Shown here one piece after another: positions 6,828 through 16,406 of a stretch of DNA of 42,132 nt. The position numbers were made by a program, and so were the translations under genes. Under the pieces are notes generated by a model that made no database searches, was not told the origin of the DNA, and was given only the letters and a program-made list of their open reading frames with translations. Source of the stretch: Kiritimatiellia bacterium (GTDB taxonomy: Bacteria; Verrucomicrobiota; Kiritimatiellia; RFP12; UBA1067); the NCBI GenBank assembly GCA_017418445.1, contig JAFONM010000010.1, positions 1 to 42,132 on the forward strand, in the 5' to 3' direction. The first letter of the stretch is position 1, and every line of letters starts with the position of its first letter.

Positions 6828-9581
6828 TCAGTGCGCATCGAGCCAGTTGGGGCCGACGCCGATTCCGACATCGAGCGGAACTCCGAAGTCAAGCGCCGTC
6901 GTCATTTCGCGGCGGACGAGCTCCTTGACCTCGTCGACCTCCTCGAGCGGAGCGTCGAAGACCAGTTCGTCGTGGATCTGCAGCACCATCTTCGCACGGA
7001 GGTTTCTCGCCTTCAGCGCCCTGTCCACCTTGACCATCGCGACCTTGATGAGGTCGGCGGCGGATCCCTGGATCGGCGTGTTGATGGCGTCGCGCTCGGC
7101 GGCCTGGCGGGCGGTGGCGTTCCGGGAATTTATGTCGCGAAGCGTACGGCGCCTTCCGAGCACCGTCGTCGCGTACCCCTTCTCCCGAGCCACGGCTATC
7201 GCCTCGTCCATGAAGATCCTGATCTTGGGATACAGCCTGAAGTAGGTCTCGATCAGATCCGCCGCCTCGCGGCGGGGAACCTTCAGCCGCTGGGAGAGCC
7301 CGAACGCCGATATGCCGTAGATGATCCCGAAGTTCACCATCTTGCACTTCGCGCGCTGCTCCGGGGTCACCATGGCCGGCATGATGTCGTAGACGCGGCT
7401 CGCCGTGTCACGGTGGATGTCCTCGCCGTCGCGGAACGCCTGCATCATCGCGTCGTCCTTCGAAAACGCCGCCATGAGGCGAAGCTCGATCTGCGAGTAG
7501 TCGGCGGAGATCAGCGCGTGTCCTTCGTCGCGCGCGACGAAGGCCCTGCGGATGAGCTTGCCGCGCTCCGTCCTGATTGGGATGTTCTGGAGGTTCGGAT
7601 CGGACGACGAAAGCCGTCCTGTCTCCGTGAACGCCTGCGCGTAGGTCGTGTGGACCCGTCCGTTCTCGTCTATGAGCGTCGGGAGCTTGTCGACGTACGT
7701 GGACTTGAGCTTCGTGCACGCGCGGTACTCGAGAACCTTCGCGATCAGAGGATGCGCGTCGACCAGCTTGGCAAGGGTCTTCTCGTCCGTCGAATACTGA
7801 CCGGACGACGTCTTCTTGCCGCCTGGCAGCTTCAAGTCCTCGAAAAGGAACTTGCCGAGCTGCTTCGGACTGTCCACGTTGAGTCCCGGCGGCGTGTATT
7901 GGCCGATCTCCCCGAGCAGCATCAGGATTTCGCGGTCGAGTTCGCGTCCGTATTCCCTGAGCGCCCCTACGTCTATCCTGACGCCCTCTCGCTCCATGTC
8001 GATGAGAATCTTGACGAGAGGCTCCTCGACCTCCGCGAGGCTTTTCGCGGCGCCTGCCTTTTCGACGAGCGGGCGGATGACGTCCTCGAGGCGAAGCGTC
8101 ACGTCCGCATCCTCGGCCGCGTAGTCCGTCACCTTCGCGATGTCCTTGCCGAAAAGCGTCGGCTCGGGCTTGCCGCGCTCCTGCGGACCCGCCACCTCCT
8201 CGAAGCGTATCGTCCTGTAGCCGAGATACTTCTCGGCGAGCATGTCCATTCCATGCCGGCTCGCGGCGTCCAGGCAGTAGTGCGCGAGCATCACGTCGTG
8301 CGGTGCCGCCGCGAAGCCGATTCCGTAGCGCCTGAGGACCGCCATGTCGAACTTGCCGTTCAGCGCGACGAGGACCTTCGACGGATCGGCGAAGAGCGGA
8401 CGGAATATGTCCACGAGCCCCGCATCGACGTACCACGCCCTTCCGGGCCCGGTCGCGAACGAAAATCCTATCAGCCTGCATTTCGTGACGTCCGTCGCCT
8501 TCATCCCCGGCTCGAGAGCCGTCGTCTCGGTGTCGAACGCGACACGGGGGGCGGACATGAGAATCGCGAGAAGTTCTCGCGCGCCTTCCTCGGTCGACAC
8601 GTACCGATAGTCGTGCGGCCAGTCCTCAAGTGTCGCGAGAGCTTTCGCCTCGCCGTCCGACGGGCGGTCCGCGGCGGACGGAGACGGCGCGGAACAGGCC
8701 GCCACCGAGGCGTCGTCGCCGAGGAGGTCCTTCGCAAGACGCTTCAGTTCGAACTTTTCGCAGACTGCCCTCAGCTTGTCGCGGTCCATGCCGTCGAGCC
8801 TGTATGCGTTCCAGTCCGGCTCGATCGGAACGTCCGTCCTGATCGTCGTCAGGAACTTCGATATCGTCGCGTCCTCCCTGCCGGCGAACACCTTCTCCGC
8901 GAGCTTGCCCTTGAGCTTCGGAATGTTCGCGAGTATCCCCTCTATCGACCCGAACTTCGAAAGGAGATCGGTCGCCGTCTTCTCGCCGACTCCGCGGATG
9001 CCCGGAATGTTGTCCGACGCGTCTCCCGCGAGTGCGAGGTAGTCGATCATCTGCGCCGGCTTCGAGAGATGCCAGTGCTCGCACACCTTCGCCTCGTCGT
9101 ATATCTCTGCGGCGTCGCCCGCATGCGAGGGACGGTACAGCCTCACTCCCGGACGGACGAGCTGGGCGGCATCCTTGTCGGGCGTCGCCATGTAGACGTC
9201 GAAGCCGGCGGCCGCCCCCTTCACCGCGAGCGTTCCCATCACGTCGTCCGCCTCGAATCCGTCGACGCGCACGACCGGAATCCTGAGCGCCTCCGCGAGC
9301 TCGAACGCGTACGGAATCGACGCCGCGAGATCCTCCGGCATCTTCTCGCGCTGCGCCTTGTACGGTGCGTACGCCCTGTGGCGGAACGTGGGTCCGCCCG
9401 GATCCATCGCGAGAACGGCGTGCGTGGGCTTCTCGCGCTTCAGTATGGACTGGAGTCCGGACGCGAGGCCGAGGAGCGCCGAGGTGTTGATGCCGGACGA
9501 CGTCATGCGCGGATTCCTGAGGAACACGAAGTGTCCCTTGTAGAGGAACGGCATGAGGTCGATTATGAAAAGCTTGTCCAT
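6828..9581 (-). CDS. polA: DNA polymerase I with 5' nuclease and intact proofreading domain
   Basis: A 917-residue family A polymerase for Okazaki-fragment processing and gap repair. The N-terminal 5' nuclease (about 1-280) has VDGFEADDVMGTLA, PDKDAAQLV, LAGDASDNIPGI and GVGEKTA. The central 3'-5' exonuclease keeps its acidic residues: FDTETTALEP, LNGKFDMAVL and YAAEDADVTLRL. The polymerase domain has TGRLSSSDPNLQNIP, the motif A SADYSQIELR, an O-helix with KMVNFGIIYG (phenylalanine at the dideoxy-selectivity position), and motif C QIHDELVFD. Start ATG 9581 is fixed by MDKLFIIDLM. The -10 hexamer ends exactly 6 bases before the ATG, so the predicted mRNA is leaderless. It appears to be a single-gene unit. 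Confidence 0.98.
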   Translation of the reverse strand: MDKLFIIDLMPFLYKGHFVFLRNPRMTSSGINTSALLGLASGLQSILKREKPTHAVLAMDPGGPTFRHRAYAPYKAQREKMPEDLAASIPYAFELAEALRIPVVRVDGFEADDVMGTLAVKGAAAGFDVYMATPDKDAAQLVRPGVRLYRPSHAGDAAEIYDEAKVCEHWHLSKPAQMIDYLALAGDASDNIPGIRGVGEKTATDLLSKFGSIEGILANIPKLKGKLAEKVFAGREDATISKFLTTIRTDVPIEPDWNAYRLDGMDRDKLRAVCEKFELKRLAKDLLGDDASVAACSAPSPSAADRPSDGEAKALATLEDWPHDYRYVSTEEGARELLAILMSAPRVAFDTETTALEPGMKATDVTKCRLIGFSFATGPGRAWYVDAGLVDIFRPLFADPSKVLVALNGKFDMAVLRRYGIGFAAAPHDVMLAHYCLDAASRHGMDMLAEKYLGYRTIRFEEVAGPQERGKPEPTLFGKDIAKVTDYAAEDADVTLRLEDVIRPLVEKAGAAKSLAEVEEPLVKILIDMEREGVRIDVGALREYGRELDREILMLLGEIGQYTPPGLNVDSPKQLGKFLFEDLKLPGGKKTSSGQYSTDEKTLAKLVDAHPLIAKVLEYRACTKLKSTYVDKLPTLIDENGRVHTTYAQAFTETGRLSSSDPNLQNIPIRTERGKLIRRAFVARDEGHALISADYSQIELRLMAAFSKDDAMMQAFRDGEDIHRDTASRVYDIMPAMVTPEQRAKCKMVNFGIIYGISAFGLSQRLKVPRREAADLIETYFRLYPKIRIFMDEAIAVAREKGYATTVLGRRRTLRDINSRNATARQAAERDAINTPIQGSAADLIKVAMVKVDRALKARNLRAKMVLQIHDELVFDAPLEEVDEVKELVRREMTTALDFGVPLDVGIGVGPNWLDAH

Positions 9582-9587
9582 GGGGAC

Positions 9588-9600
9588 ATTATATCAAATA
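9588..9600 (-). promoter_or_regulatory. Extended -10 promoter of polA, predicted leaderless
   Basis: TTTGA followed by TATAAT (9588-9593) on the minus strand. Six bases (GTCCCC) separate the hexamer from the polA ATG, placing the expected +1 at the A of the start codon. The hexamer lies just after the pepP stop (9602-9604). The G-rich block seen at other promoters here is absent. Confidence 0.75.
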
Positions 9601-9601
9601 A

Positions 9602-10672
9602 TCACTTCTCTGAATGCGAAAGCACCTCGCATCCCGTCTCCGTCACGACGACGAGGTCCTCGATGCGGACGCCGAGGCTGCCGACGAGGTAGACTCCGGG
9701 CTCGATCGTGACGGACATCCCCGGCCTGAGGACCGTTTCGACTTTCTTTGCGGCGGCAGGCGCCTCGTGGATCTCCATGCCTACGCCGTGCCCGAGGGAA
9801 TGTCCGAACTCCTTTCCGAATCCGTTCTTCCTGAGGAACCGGCGGACGATTCCGTCCAGCTGTCCGCCTGTGATGCCGGGCCGGACCGACCGTATGCCGA
9901 GTTCGTTCGCCGCAAGAACGAGGTCGTACACCTTGCGGTAGAGGCGCGACTGCCTCGGAGGGACGATGTTCCTCGTCATGTCCGAGCAGTATCCGTCCAG
10001 CTTCACCCCCATGTCGACGAGGACCGGCTCGCGGCCGTTCCAGACCGTGTCGTCCGGAACATGGTGGCATTCGGCGGCGTTCCTGCCGACGCACACGATC
10101 GTGGCGAACGCCTCGCCGTCCCCGCGCTCTATCATGAGATGCCGGATGACCCTCGCCATGTCCTTCTCCGTCATTCCCGCCTTGAAGGACTTCCGCGCGT
10201 CGCGCCATATCTCGTCGTTCAGCCTTTCCGCCGCGCGCAGGCATTCGATCTCCCACGGAGTCTTCACCGCCCGGAGCTCGCGGATGTCTTTGGCAATGTC
10301 GACGAACCGCGCACCGGGGAAGACTTTCCTGAGCCTGTCGAACCTCGCCTTGGAGATGTCGCTCTCGTAGCCGACCCGTCCGAAGGAGAATCCGCGCACC
10401 TTCAGCGGCTTCTCCCCGAGGAGTTTCCTGATGTCGCCGACCTTCACCCACGGCGCGGTGCGTTCAACGGCGGGGACGTACCTGAAGTCCGTGTAGAAAA
10501 CGGCGTCCGCACGCGAGCCGCCGGCCGAAACGAGCAGACACGCGTTGTCGCAGTCGACCCCCGTCAGACCGTTGACGTTCGCCTGGCCGAACACGACCGC
10601 GGCATCGAGCTTCCTCTCCGCGAGACGTTCCCGGAACGCCGCGAGCCTCTCGCCAAACCTATTCTTCTTCAT
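9602..10672 (-). CDS. M24 family aminopeptidase (Xaa-Pro aminopeptidase-like)
   Basis: A 356-residue pita-bread metallopeptidase with an N-terminal creatinase-like domain (about 1-130) and C-terminal M24 catalytic domain. The five metal ligands are visible: Asp220 (VLVDMG), Asp231 (YCSDMTR), His295 (GHGVGMEIHE), Glu324 (TIEPGVY) and Glu338 (RIEDLV). The family removes N-terminal residues, often before proline. The start is the ATG at 10672, overlapping the hrpB stop (ATGA); longer upstream frames only shadow hrpB. It is the last gene of the long operon beginning at 20557, and its 3' end abuts the polA promoter. Confidence 0.92.
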   Translation of the reverse strand: MKKNRFGERLAAFRERLAERKLDAAVVFGQANVNGLTGVDCDNACLLVSAGGSRADAVFYTDFRYVPAVERTAPWVKVGDIRKLLGEKPLKVRGFSFGRVGYESDISKARFDRLRKVFPGARFVDIAKDIRELRAVKTPWEIECLRAAERLNDEIWRDARKSFKAGMTEKDMARVIRHLMIERGDGEAFATIVCVGRNAAECHHVPDDTVWNGREPVLVDMGVKLDGYCSDMTRNIVPPRQSRLYRKVYDLVLAANELGIRSVRPGITGGQLDGIVRRFLRKNGFGKEFGHSLGHGVGMEIHEAPAAAKKVETVLRPGMSVTIEPGVYLVGSLGVRIEDLVVVTETGCEVLSHSEK

Positions 10673-13104
10673 TTCCGATCCCCCTGTTCTGAAATCGTTC
10701 CCCCGGGCCTCACGCGCCGGGTCGCGACCGCCGTGAACGGATCCTCCGGCCAGTAGTGCCTTGGATAGCGTCCGCGCATGTCCTTTCTGACGAGCCGGTA
10801 GCCTTCCTTCCAGAAACCGGCGAGATCCTTGGTTGTCTGGACGGGACGCTGCGCCGGCGAAAGGAGCGTCATGACGATCGGCACCTTCCCGCCCGCGACC
10901 TTCGGCGTCTCCATGAGTCCGAAACATTCCTGCAGCCGAACCTCCACCGTAGGCTCGTCCCCCCCGTAGCGGATCGTCATGCGGGATCCGCTCGGAACCT
11001 CCATCCTTGCGGGCGCAAGCCTGTCGAGTTCGCGGCGATCGTGTCCGCCCTCCGCGAGAATGAAATCCATCACCCCGAACAGATCGAGTTTCTCGAGGTC
11101 CCTCCACTTCGTCATTCCGCCGACGAATCCCTCGAGCGATGCAAGCATCAGTTCGTCGGTTATCTCGGGCCATCCTTCGACGTGGCGGTGGAGGAAATTG
11201 ATCCGCGCCCGCAGCTGCAGCGATTCCTTCGTCCAGCACGGAAGATTCTCCACGCCCTTGATGCGGATGCCGTCCAGCATCGCCCTGGCGGAAAGAATCG
11301 ATTGATTGTCCGGAGCCGCAGCGGCTGCCGGCGTTTCACCCAACGTCATCTCGCCCAGCCTGCGAAGCACGACCGACTTCACGCGGTCTTCGCGCCTGTC
11401 CCATTCGCAGAGCGGCTCCTCGCATATCTTGTCGCCGAACAGATCGACGATCTCCTCCTCGAGAACCGGACAGCCGAGGAACACCTTCGCGTCCCCAGTC
11501 CTGTCGTCGAGCTCGCAGCAGACGAGATACTCGGACTTCGCGAGAGGGTCGGACCTGTCGAGCGACGCGCCCCGTCCCGACACCATGCGGAAACTTCCGT
11601 TGCCGCGGTTCTTCCCGATCCTGTCCGGATACGCCAGGGCGAGCATTGCTCCTTCGGTGGCTGGCGGCCGGCGGCCGGCGGCCGGCGGCTGGCGGCCGAT
11701 GAAAGAGGATGCGAAGCGCCTGGCGAGCTGCTTCATGCGCGAAGTCGGATGATCGGCGATGCTGCGGATGTCCGTCTCGCGTCCGCGTCCTCCCTCCTCG
11801 ATAATGGCGGCGAGAAGTCCGACGTCGACGCTCCCCGCGCCACGCGCTTCCAGGCACATGTTTGCCAGGCGAGGGTGCATCGGAAGCTTCGCCGTCGACT
11901 GGCCCTTCGCGGTGAGGTTCCCGCGCTCGTCGAGCGCGCCGAGAAGCTTGAGAAGTCCGACCGCCTGGTCCCATGCGCCAGCCGGCGGAGGAGTCATCCA
12001 CGGAAGGTCCTCGCGACGGAGCGCGCCCCACGCGGCGCAGGTGAGGACGAGCGGACACAGGTCCGCGTCGAGAATCTCAGGCGTCATCTTCTTCGGACGC
12101 GTCCCCTGCGATCCCTCGGTCCAAAGCCGGTAGCAGACTCCCGCCCTTACGCGGCCTGCGCGTCCGCGGCGCTGCTCCGCGCGGTCGAGCGTGAGAGGCA
12201 GCGTGACGAGTCCCGTCATGCCCGTCCCCGGAGAGAAGCGCGGAACCCGCATAAGTCCCGAATCTATGACCGCCGTGATCCCTTCTATCGTGAGCGACGT
12301 CTCGGCGATGCTGGTGGCGAATATCACCTTGCGGCGGTCGCTGCGTTCGAACACCCTGTCCTGCTCGTCCTTCGGCAGGCTGCCGTAAAGCGGAAGCAAC
12401 GAAGGAGCGCCTCCATCGAACCTGAGCGATGCGCAGGATTCCAGGCACCTCTTGATTTCGCCTTCGCCGGGAAGGAAGCAGAGGACGTCGCCGTCCGTCT
12501 CCCTGACCGCCTTCGAGACCGCGGCGGACATCGGGACGTCGCCGAGGTATTTCGTCTCGACGGGGTACATGCGCCCCTCGGCATGGATGGTCTCGGCGTC
12601 GCCGAGATGCCTCGCGACTTCGTCGGCGTCGAGCGTCGCGGACATCACGACGATCCGCATGTCCGGGCGGAGCGCCCTTCTCACCTCGAGCGCCAGGGCG
12701 AAGGCAAGGTCGCACTGGAGGGAGCGCTCATGGAATTCGTCGAAGATCACGAGGCCGACGTCCTTGAGTTCGGGATCGGACAGGAGCCGCTGCGCAAGCA
12801 GTCCCTCCGTGACGATCTCGAGGCGGGTCTTCGCCGAAATCTTCCGCTCGAGCCGCACCTGGAATCCGACGGTATCGCCCACGGCCTCGCCGCGCTTCCC
12901 CGCAATGTACGTCGCGCAGTTCCTCGCCGCGAGCCGACGGGGCTCGAGCATCACGATCTTCTTCCCGCGGAGCCACGGCTCGTCCAGGAGCGCGGGCGGG
13001 ACGCACGTCGTCTTTCCGCTGCCGGGCGGCGCGGTCAGCACCACGTCCCGGTTCGCCGCAAGCGCGCGGCGGATTTCGCCGATTCTCTCTTCTGCGGGAA
13101 ACAT
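10669..13104 (-). CDS. hrpB: ATP-dependent helicase HrpB
   Basis: An 811-residue DEAH-type superfamily 2 helicase, matching the length of E. coli HrpB (about 809), whose cellular role is poorly defined. Walker A is APPGSGKT (residues 25-32). The Walker B box reads DEFH (122-125) instead of DEAH or DEIH. Motif III is SAT (155-157), and ATSIAETSLTIEG and QRRGRAGR give motifs V and VI. The HrpB-specific C-terminal half follows and ends with VRKDMRGRYPRHYWPEDP, typical of HrpB. ATG 13104 lies 14 bases after the upstream SPFH gene; the longer upstream frame is a shadow. A heptamer array adds RQPPAAGRRPPA in a linker at 11662-11696. Confidence 0.93.
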   Translation of the reverse strand: MFPAEERIGEIRRALAANRDVVLTAPPGSGKTTCVPPALLDEPWLRGKKIVMLEPRRLAARNCATYIAGKRGEAVGDTVGFQVRLERKISAKTRLEIVTEGLLAQRLLSDPELKDVGLVIFDEFHERSLQCDLAFALALEVRRALRPDMRIVVMSATLDADEVARHLGDAETIHAEGRMYPVETKYLGDVPMSAAVSKAVRETDGDVLCFLPGEGEIKRCLESCASLRFDGGAPSLLPLYGSLPKDEQDRVFERSDRRKVIFATSIAETSLTIEGITAVIDSGLMRVPRFSPGTGMTGLVTLPLTLDRAEQRRGRAGRVRAGVCYRLWTEGSQGTRPKKMTPEILDADLCPLVLTCAAWGALRREDLPWMTPPPAGAWDQAVGLLKLLGALDERGNLTAKGQSTAKLPMHPRLANMCLEARGAGSVDVGLLAAIIEEGGRGRETDIRSIADHPTSRMKQLARRFASSFIGRQPPAAGRRPPATEGAMLALAYPDRIGKNRGNGSFRMVSGRGASLDRSDPLAKSEYLVCCELDDRTGDAKVFLGCPVLEEEIVDLFGDKICEEPLCEWDRREDRVKSVVLRRLGEMTLGETPAAAAAPDNQSILSARAMLDGIRIKGVENLPCWTKESLQLRARINFLHRHVEGWPEITDELMLASLEGFVGGMTKWRDLEKLDLFGVMDFILAEGGHDRRELDRLAPARMEVPSGSRMTIRYGGDEPTVEVRLQECFGLMETPKVAGGKVPIVMTLLSPAQRPVQTTKDLAGFWKEGYRLVRKDMRGRYPRHYWPEDPFTAVATRRVRPGGTISEQGDRK
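11662..11696 (+). repeat. Heptamer array inside hrpB (5 units)
   Basis: Five consecutive units: TGGCGGC, three copies of CGGCGGC, and TGGCGGC on the plus strand. On the hrpB strand they encode RQPPAAGRRPPA between a conserved helicase segment and the HrpB C-terminal region. With the array at 22801 it is the longest of the five. Confidence 0.7.
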
Positions 13105-13118
13105 CGAGTCCGACCAGA

Positions 13119-14906
13119 TTACTGCTTGGCGGACTCCTTCGCCGGCTGTGCGGGGATTGCGAGCGTCGCGCCCTTGACGTCCGTCCAGAGCGTGCCTTCT
13201 CCGGAGTGGAGCACGCGGATGCCCAGCTTCGGGTTGAGCGAGTCCGCAAGGGTGAGGTCGGCCCACAGCGAAGGATCCTTGAAGGCGGAGGCGCGGCGCT
13301 TGATGCCGAGCGCCTCCTCGTTCTCGACCGCGAACTTCGCCTGTACTTCGGCGGATCCGCGCGTCTCGGTGATCTTCGCCTGGATCTTTGCGCACTCGAG
13401 GTCGATCTTGGCGGCGGCGAGCTTGGTCTCGGCGTTGATGGTGGCTATGGTCTTGAGCGTCTCCGCCTCGATCGTCGCCTTCATCTTCTGCGTCTCCTGC
13501 ACAGTCTCCTTCTCCAGCTGCTCGACCTTGGCCATCTCGGTGTTGAGTTCCGCGCGGCGCTTCTCGGTCTCCTGCTGGGTCTGGTTGGTGAGGTCGCGCT
13601 CCTTCGCGATGGCCGCGGCCTGGATCGGCTCCAGTATCTCGGCCGGGACCTCCACATGGCGGACTATCGCGTTGCGGACGATGATGGACTTCTCGCCGAG
13701 GACGCGGACGAGCTCCTCGGTCATCTCGGTCTGGAACTTCTGGCGTCCCTCGCCGTCGATGAACTCGCGCGCCTTGTAGTCCGATCCCTTCATGCGCGAG
13801 ATGGAAAGGATCTGGGGCATGATGATCTTGGAGACCACAGCGGGGAGGTCGCCGTAGAGCATGTAGATGCGCGAGATGCTCTCCGGCATCAGCTCGAACT
13901 CGACCGTCATGTCCAGCATGATGGCGAATCCGTCGGACGACGGGAACTGAACGAACTGGTTCATGCCGAACGCGACGGAATCGGGCTGCTGGGCGGGCAC
14001 GGCGGAACGGGGCTCGTCTTCCTCCGTCGCCAGATACCGCGTGCCGGCGACGGCGGTCTTGGACCCGCGCGGATTCCTGGCGACCGGGGCGCGGGAGAGC
14101 GAGCCGAACGACGAGAAGTTGTTGCGGGCGGACTGCTCGTCGACGATGCCGAGGTCGGCGTTGTTGGTCACGTACTCGGCGCGCTTCTGCACCTGCTTGG
14201 CGAGCGTCTGGCGCTGCAGCTCGTCGAGTCCGTTGGCGCTCTGGCTCTGCGCCTTGGTGAGCACGACGGTTCCGGACTTGCCGACGATGGACACCTGGTT
14301 CATGCCGATCTCGACGACGTCGACCTGGTAGGCGCGCGGATTGACGTAGTAGAGTCCGGGCTGCAGCACCTTCTCCATCACGCCCTTCTCGCCGGGGCCG
14401 GCGAAGAGTCCGCTCGCCGCGGGCTTGCCGGTCTGGCTCGTCACCACGCCGACGTATCCGATCGGGATGTTGATGGCTGTGAGGACGTTGACGGTGTAGC
14501 CCTCGGGGTTGAGGCGGTATGAGCCCGGACCCAGCACGTCCTTCCAGACGCCCTTGGAGTCGCGGTCGGGGGCGAGTATCTCTCCGCTCGCGAGTTCCTT
14601 GCCGGTCTTGGAGGTGACGAGTCCGATCGAGCCGGCCGGGATGGTGACGATCGGAACGAGCCGCCAGTCGTTGTTGATCGGATTAAGGAAGTGCCTGCCC
14701 TCCGCGAGCGGCTCGCGCTGCACGCCCTTCTGTCCGGGTTCCGCGAGAATGGCCCCCGGCGGCAGCTCGTCGCCGGTCTTGGCGGTTACGATTGCCATCA
14801 TGCCCTCGGGCACGTAGACGCGGCAGCAGAACCAGACGAAGCCGAACGCCACGACGGCGAGGACGGCGACGGGAATCGAGATCAGTGCGATGAGCTTATT
14901 GTTCAT
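13119..14906 (-). CDS. SPFH/Band 7 membrane protein with three tandem beta modules (B)
   Basis: A 595-residue protein with one N-terminal membrane helix (residues about 5-28). Three tandem modules of about 57 residues follow (about 32-89, 90-147, 148-199), each reading roughly P-x-G-x-x-G-x-V-T-x-x-x-G, then K-G-V, V-L-x-P-G and N-P. A Ser/Thr-rich linker leads to the SPFH domain (about 310-440), then a long coiled coil rich in Glu, Lys and Ala (about 440-545) and a C-terminal tail. SPFH proteins such as flotillin, stomatin and HflK/HflC form ring or cage oligomers on membranes. A strong GGAGG precedes ATG 14906, which overlaps the end of the upstream SPFH gene (ATGA), suggesting a matched partner. 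Confidence 0.88.
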   Translation of the reverse strand: MNNKLIALISIPVAVLAVVAFGFVWFCCRVYVPEGMMAIVTAKTGDELPPGAILAEPGQKGVQREPLAEGRHFLNPINNDWRLVPIVTIPAGSIGLVTSKTGKELASGEILAPDRDSKGVWKDVLGPGSYRLNPEGYTVNVLTAINIPIGYVGVVTSQTGKPAASGLFAGPGEKGVMEKVLQPGLYYVNPRAYQVDVVEIGMNQVSIVGKSGTVVLTKAQSQSANGLDELQRQTLAKQVQKRAEYVTNNADLGIVDEQSARNNFSSFGSLSRAPVARNPRGSKTAVAGTRYLATEEDEPRSAVPAQQPDSVAFGMNQFVQFPSSDGFAIMLDMTVEFELMPESISRIYMLYGDLPAVVSKIIMPQILSISRMKGSDYKAREFIDGEGRQKFQTEMTEELVRVLGEKSIIVRNAIVRHVEVPAEILEPIQAAAIAKERDLTNQTQQETEKRRAELNTEMAKVEQLEKETVQETQKMKATIEAETLKTIATINAETKLAAAKIDLECAKIQAKITETRGSAEVQAKFAVENEEALGIKRRASAFKDPSLWADLTLADSLNPKLGIRVLHSGEGTLWTDVKGATLAIPAQPAKESAKQ

Positions 14907-16363
14907 TTCGCACCTCCTTCCTTCGTCGAGAACGCGCTTTTGGCGGGAATCCCCATGATCTCCCCGCTATCGTCGGAAGTCACGATCTCCCTGATGTTCG
15001 GCGCCGTCTTCTCGTATATCCTCGCGCGTATGTAGTCCCGCTCGTCACTGTAGACGGCGATCTCCTGCCTGAGGACGTTCGCCTCCGCGGTCGTGCGCGC
15101 CTCTACGACCCTGCGGTCCGCCTCGGCCTTCGCGAGCAATGCCGCGGCCTCGGCCTCCGCGGTCTTGAGTTCGGTTGCCGCGACCTCGAGCCGGGCCTGC
15201 GCGGCAATGGTCTTTTCCTGCTGCGCCTGCTCCGCGGCGATCTTACGCTGGATCTGCTCGGTCTCGGCGGCGACGACGACGGTATTGCGTCCGGCGAGCG
15301 CCTTCTGGCGTCCGAGTTCGGCGAGGGACTTCGCCTGCACGATCTGCTGGTCGATCTTCTTCGCCTCCTGGACGGCGAGTTCGCGCTCGCGGATGATCCG
15401 CGCGACCTCCTGCGGGGCGAAGATGTCGCGGATGAGGACGGAGTTCAGGGAGATGCCCCACGGCTTGCAGATGCCCTTCAGATACTGCTCCAGCGAATTC
15501 TGGAAGGCCTGGCGCGATTCGCCGACGATGAATTCGGTCGCACGCTTCTTGCTGCCCTCGATGCGGGAGAAGCCGCGGGCGGACGGCAGGATGATCTTCT
15601 GCAGGATGTCGTCCATGTCGCCGACCTCGTGCGACAGGAGCGCCACCTTGTCGAGTTCCAGGTTGAACTCGAGCGTGCCTTCGGCCTGGACGGTGAATCC
15701 GTCGAGGGTCAGGAAGCTGATTGCGTCCGCACCGCTCATTTCGAAACGCTGGCTCTGCACGTTGACTATCGTCACGGAGTAGATGAACGGATTGAGGCGG
15801 TGCGTGCCTTCCTTGAGGATCCGGGAGGTAACGCCCTTCATGCCGTCCTTGACGAGGAATCCGTCCGCGGCATCCCCTCCGTCGAAGATGTCCGAACCGA
15901 TGAGCCTCGTCACCACGCCGACGTGCCCCGGCTTGATGGTGATGTCGTTGTACAGCTTGACGTCGTAGGCGTAGGGATTGATGCGGTGGCGTCCCGTGCC
16001 GAGCACGCCCGGGACGATGCCCTTGCAGGAATCGTCCTTCGCGATGATCTCCCCGGCGGGCAGGTCCCTGCCGAACTTGCGCACGAGGACGCCGAACTTG
16101 CCGGCGGGGATGTCCATAGCGCGGAAGTACTGCCAATCCCAGGTCCATGGATTGCGGAAGTAGCGACCTTCCGGCAGCACATCCCTCTGGATGCCCTTGT
16201 ATTCCGGACCGGGCGCCAGAATCGCATCCGCCGGCAGGTTGTCGCCGGTCTTCTTCATCAGCACCGCTATCTGCCCGTTCTCAGGCTCGATGCGCCATCC
16301 CCACCAGATCCAGCACGACAGCAGTATCGCCGCCGCCGGAATCCATAACAAGTTCTTGCCCAT
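14903..16363 (-). CDS. SPFH/Band 7 membrane protein with three tandem beta modules (A)
   Basis: A 486-residue partner of the next gene with the same plan. One membrane helix (about 5-23) is followed by three modules (about 27-84, 85-142, 143-200), e.g. PAGKFGVLVRKFGRDLPAGE with KGIVPGVLGTGRHRINP. An SPFH domain (about 205-330) follows with no long linker, then an Ala/Glu-rich coiled coil (about 330-440) and a short tail. I prefer ATG 16363 to GTG 16369 because the GGGAGG element is correctly spaced for the ATG and overlaps the GTG. The two genes overlap by 4 bases, so equimolar expression and hetero-oligomers like HflK/HflC are a reasonable inference. Ligand and function are unknown. Confidence 0.88.
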   Translation of the reverse strand: MGKNLLWIPAAAILLSCWIWWGWRIEPENGQIAVLMKKTGDNLPADAILAPGPEYKGIQRDVLPEGRYFRNPWTWDWQYFRAMDIPAGKFGVLVRKFGRDLPAGEIIAKDDSCKGIVPGVLGTGRHRINPYAYDVKLYNDITIKPGHVGVVTRLIGSDIFDGGDAADGFLVKDGMKGVTSRILKEGTHRLNPFIYSVTIVNVQSQRFEMSGADAISFLTLDGFTVQAEGTLEFNLELDKVALLSHEVGDMDDILQKIILPSARGFSRIEGSKKRATEFIVGESRQAFQNSLEQYLKGICKPWGISLNSVLIRDIFAPQEVARIIRERELAVQEAKKIDQQIVQAKSLAELGRQKALAGRNTVVVAAETEQIQRKIAAEQAQQEKTIAAQARLEVAATELKTAEAEAAALLAKAEADRRVVEARTTAEANVLRQEIAVYSDERDYIRARIYEKTAPNIREIVTSDDSGEIMGIPAKSAFSTKEGGAK

Positions 16364-16406
16364 GTGCACCTCCCTTGCTGATTCGGCCCTTTAAGCCATG
16401 CAGTTG

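Noticed and set aside
6078..9692. 1204-codon plus-strand open frame
   Set aside because: It lies antisense to polA and part of the exported-protein gene. Long antisense frames are expected in GC-rich coding DNA, and its composition (Arg/Leu/Val/His-rich) has no recognisable motif.
13105..13395. N-terminal extension of hrpB
   Set aside because: It is a shadow of the end of the SPFH gene; the helicase begins MFPAEERIGE at 13104 with Walker A at the expected distance.
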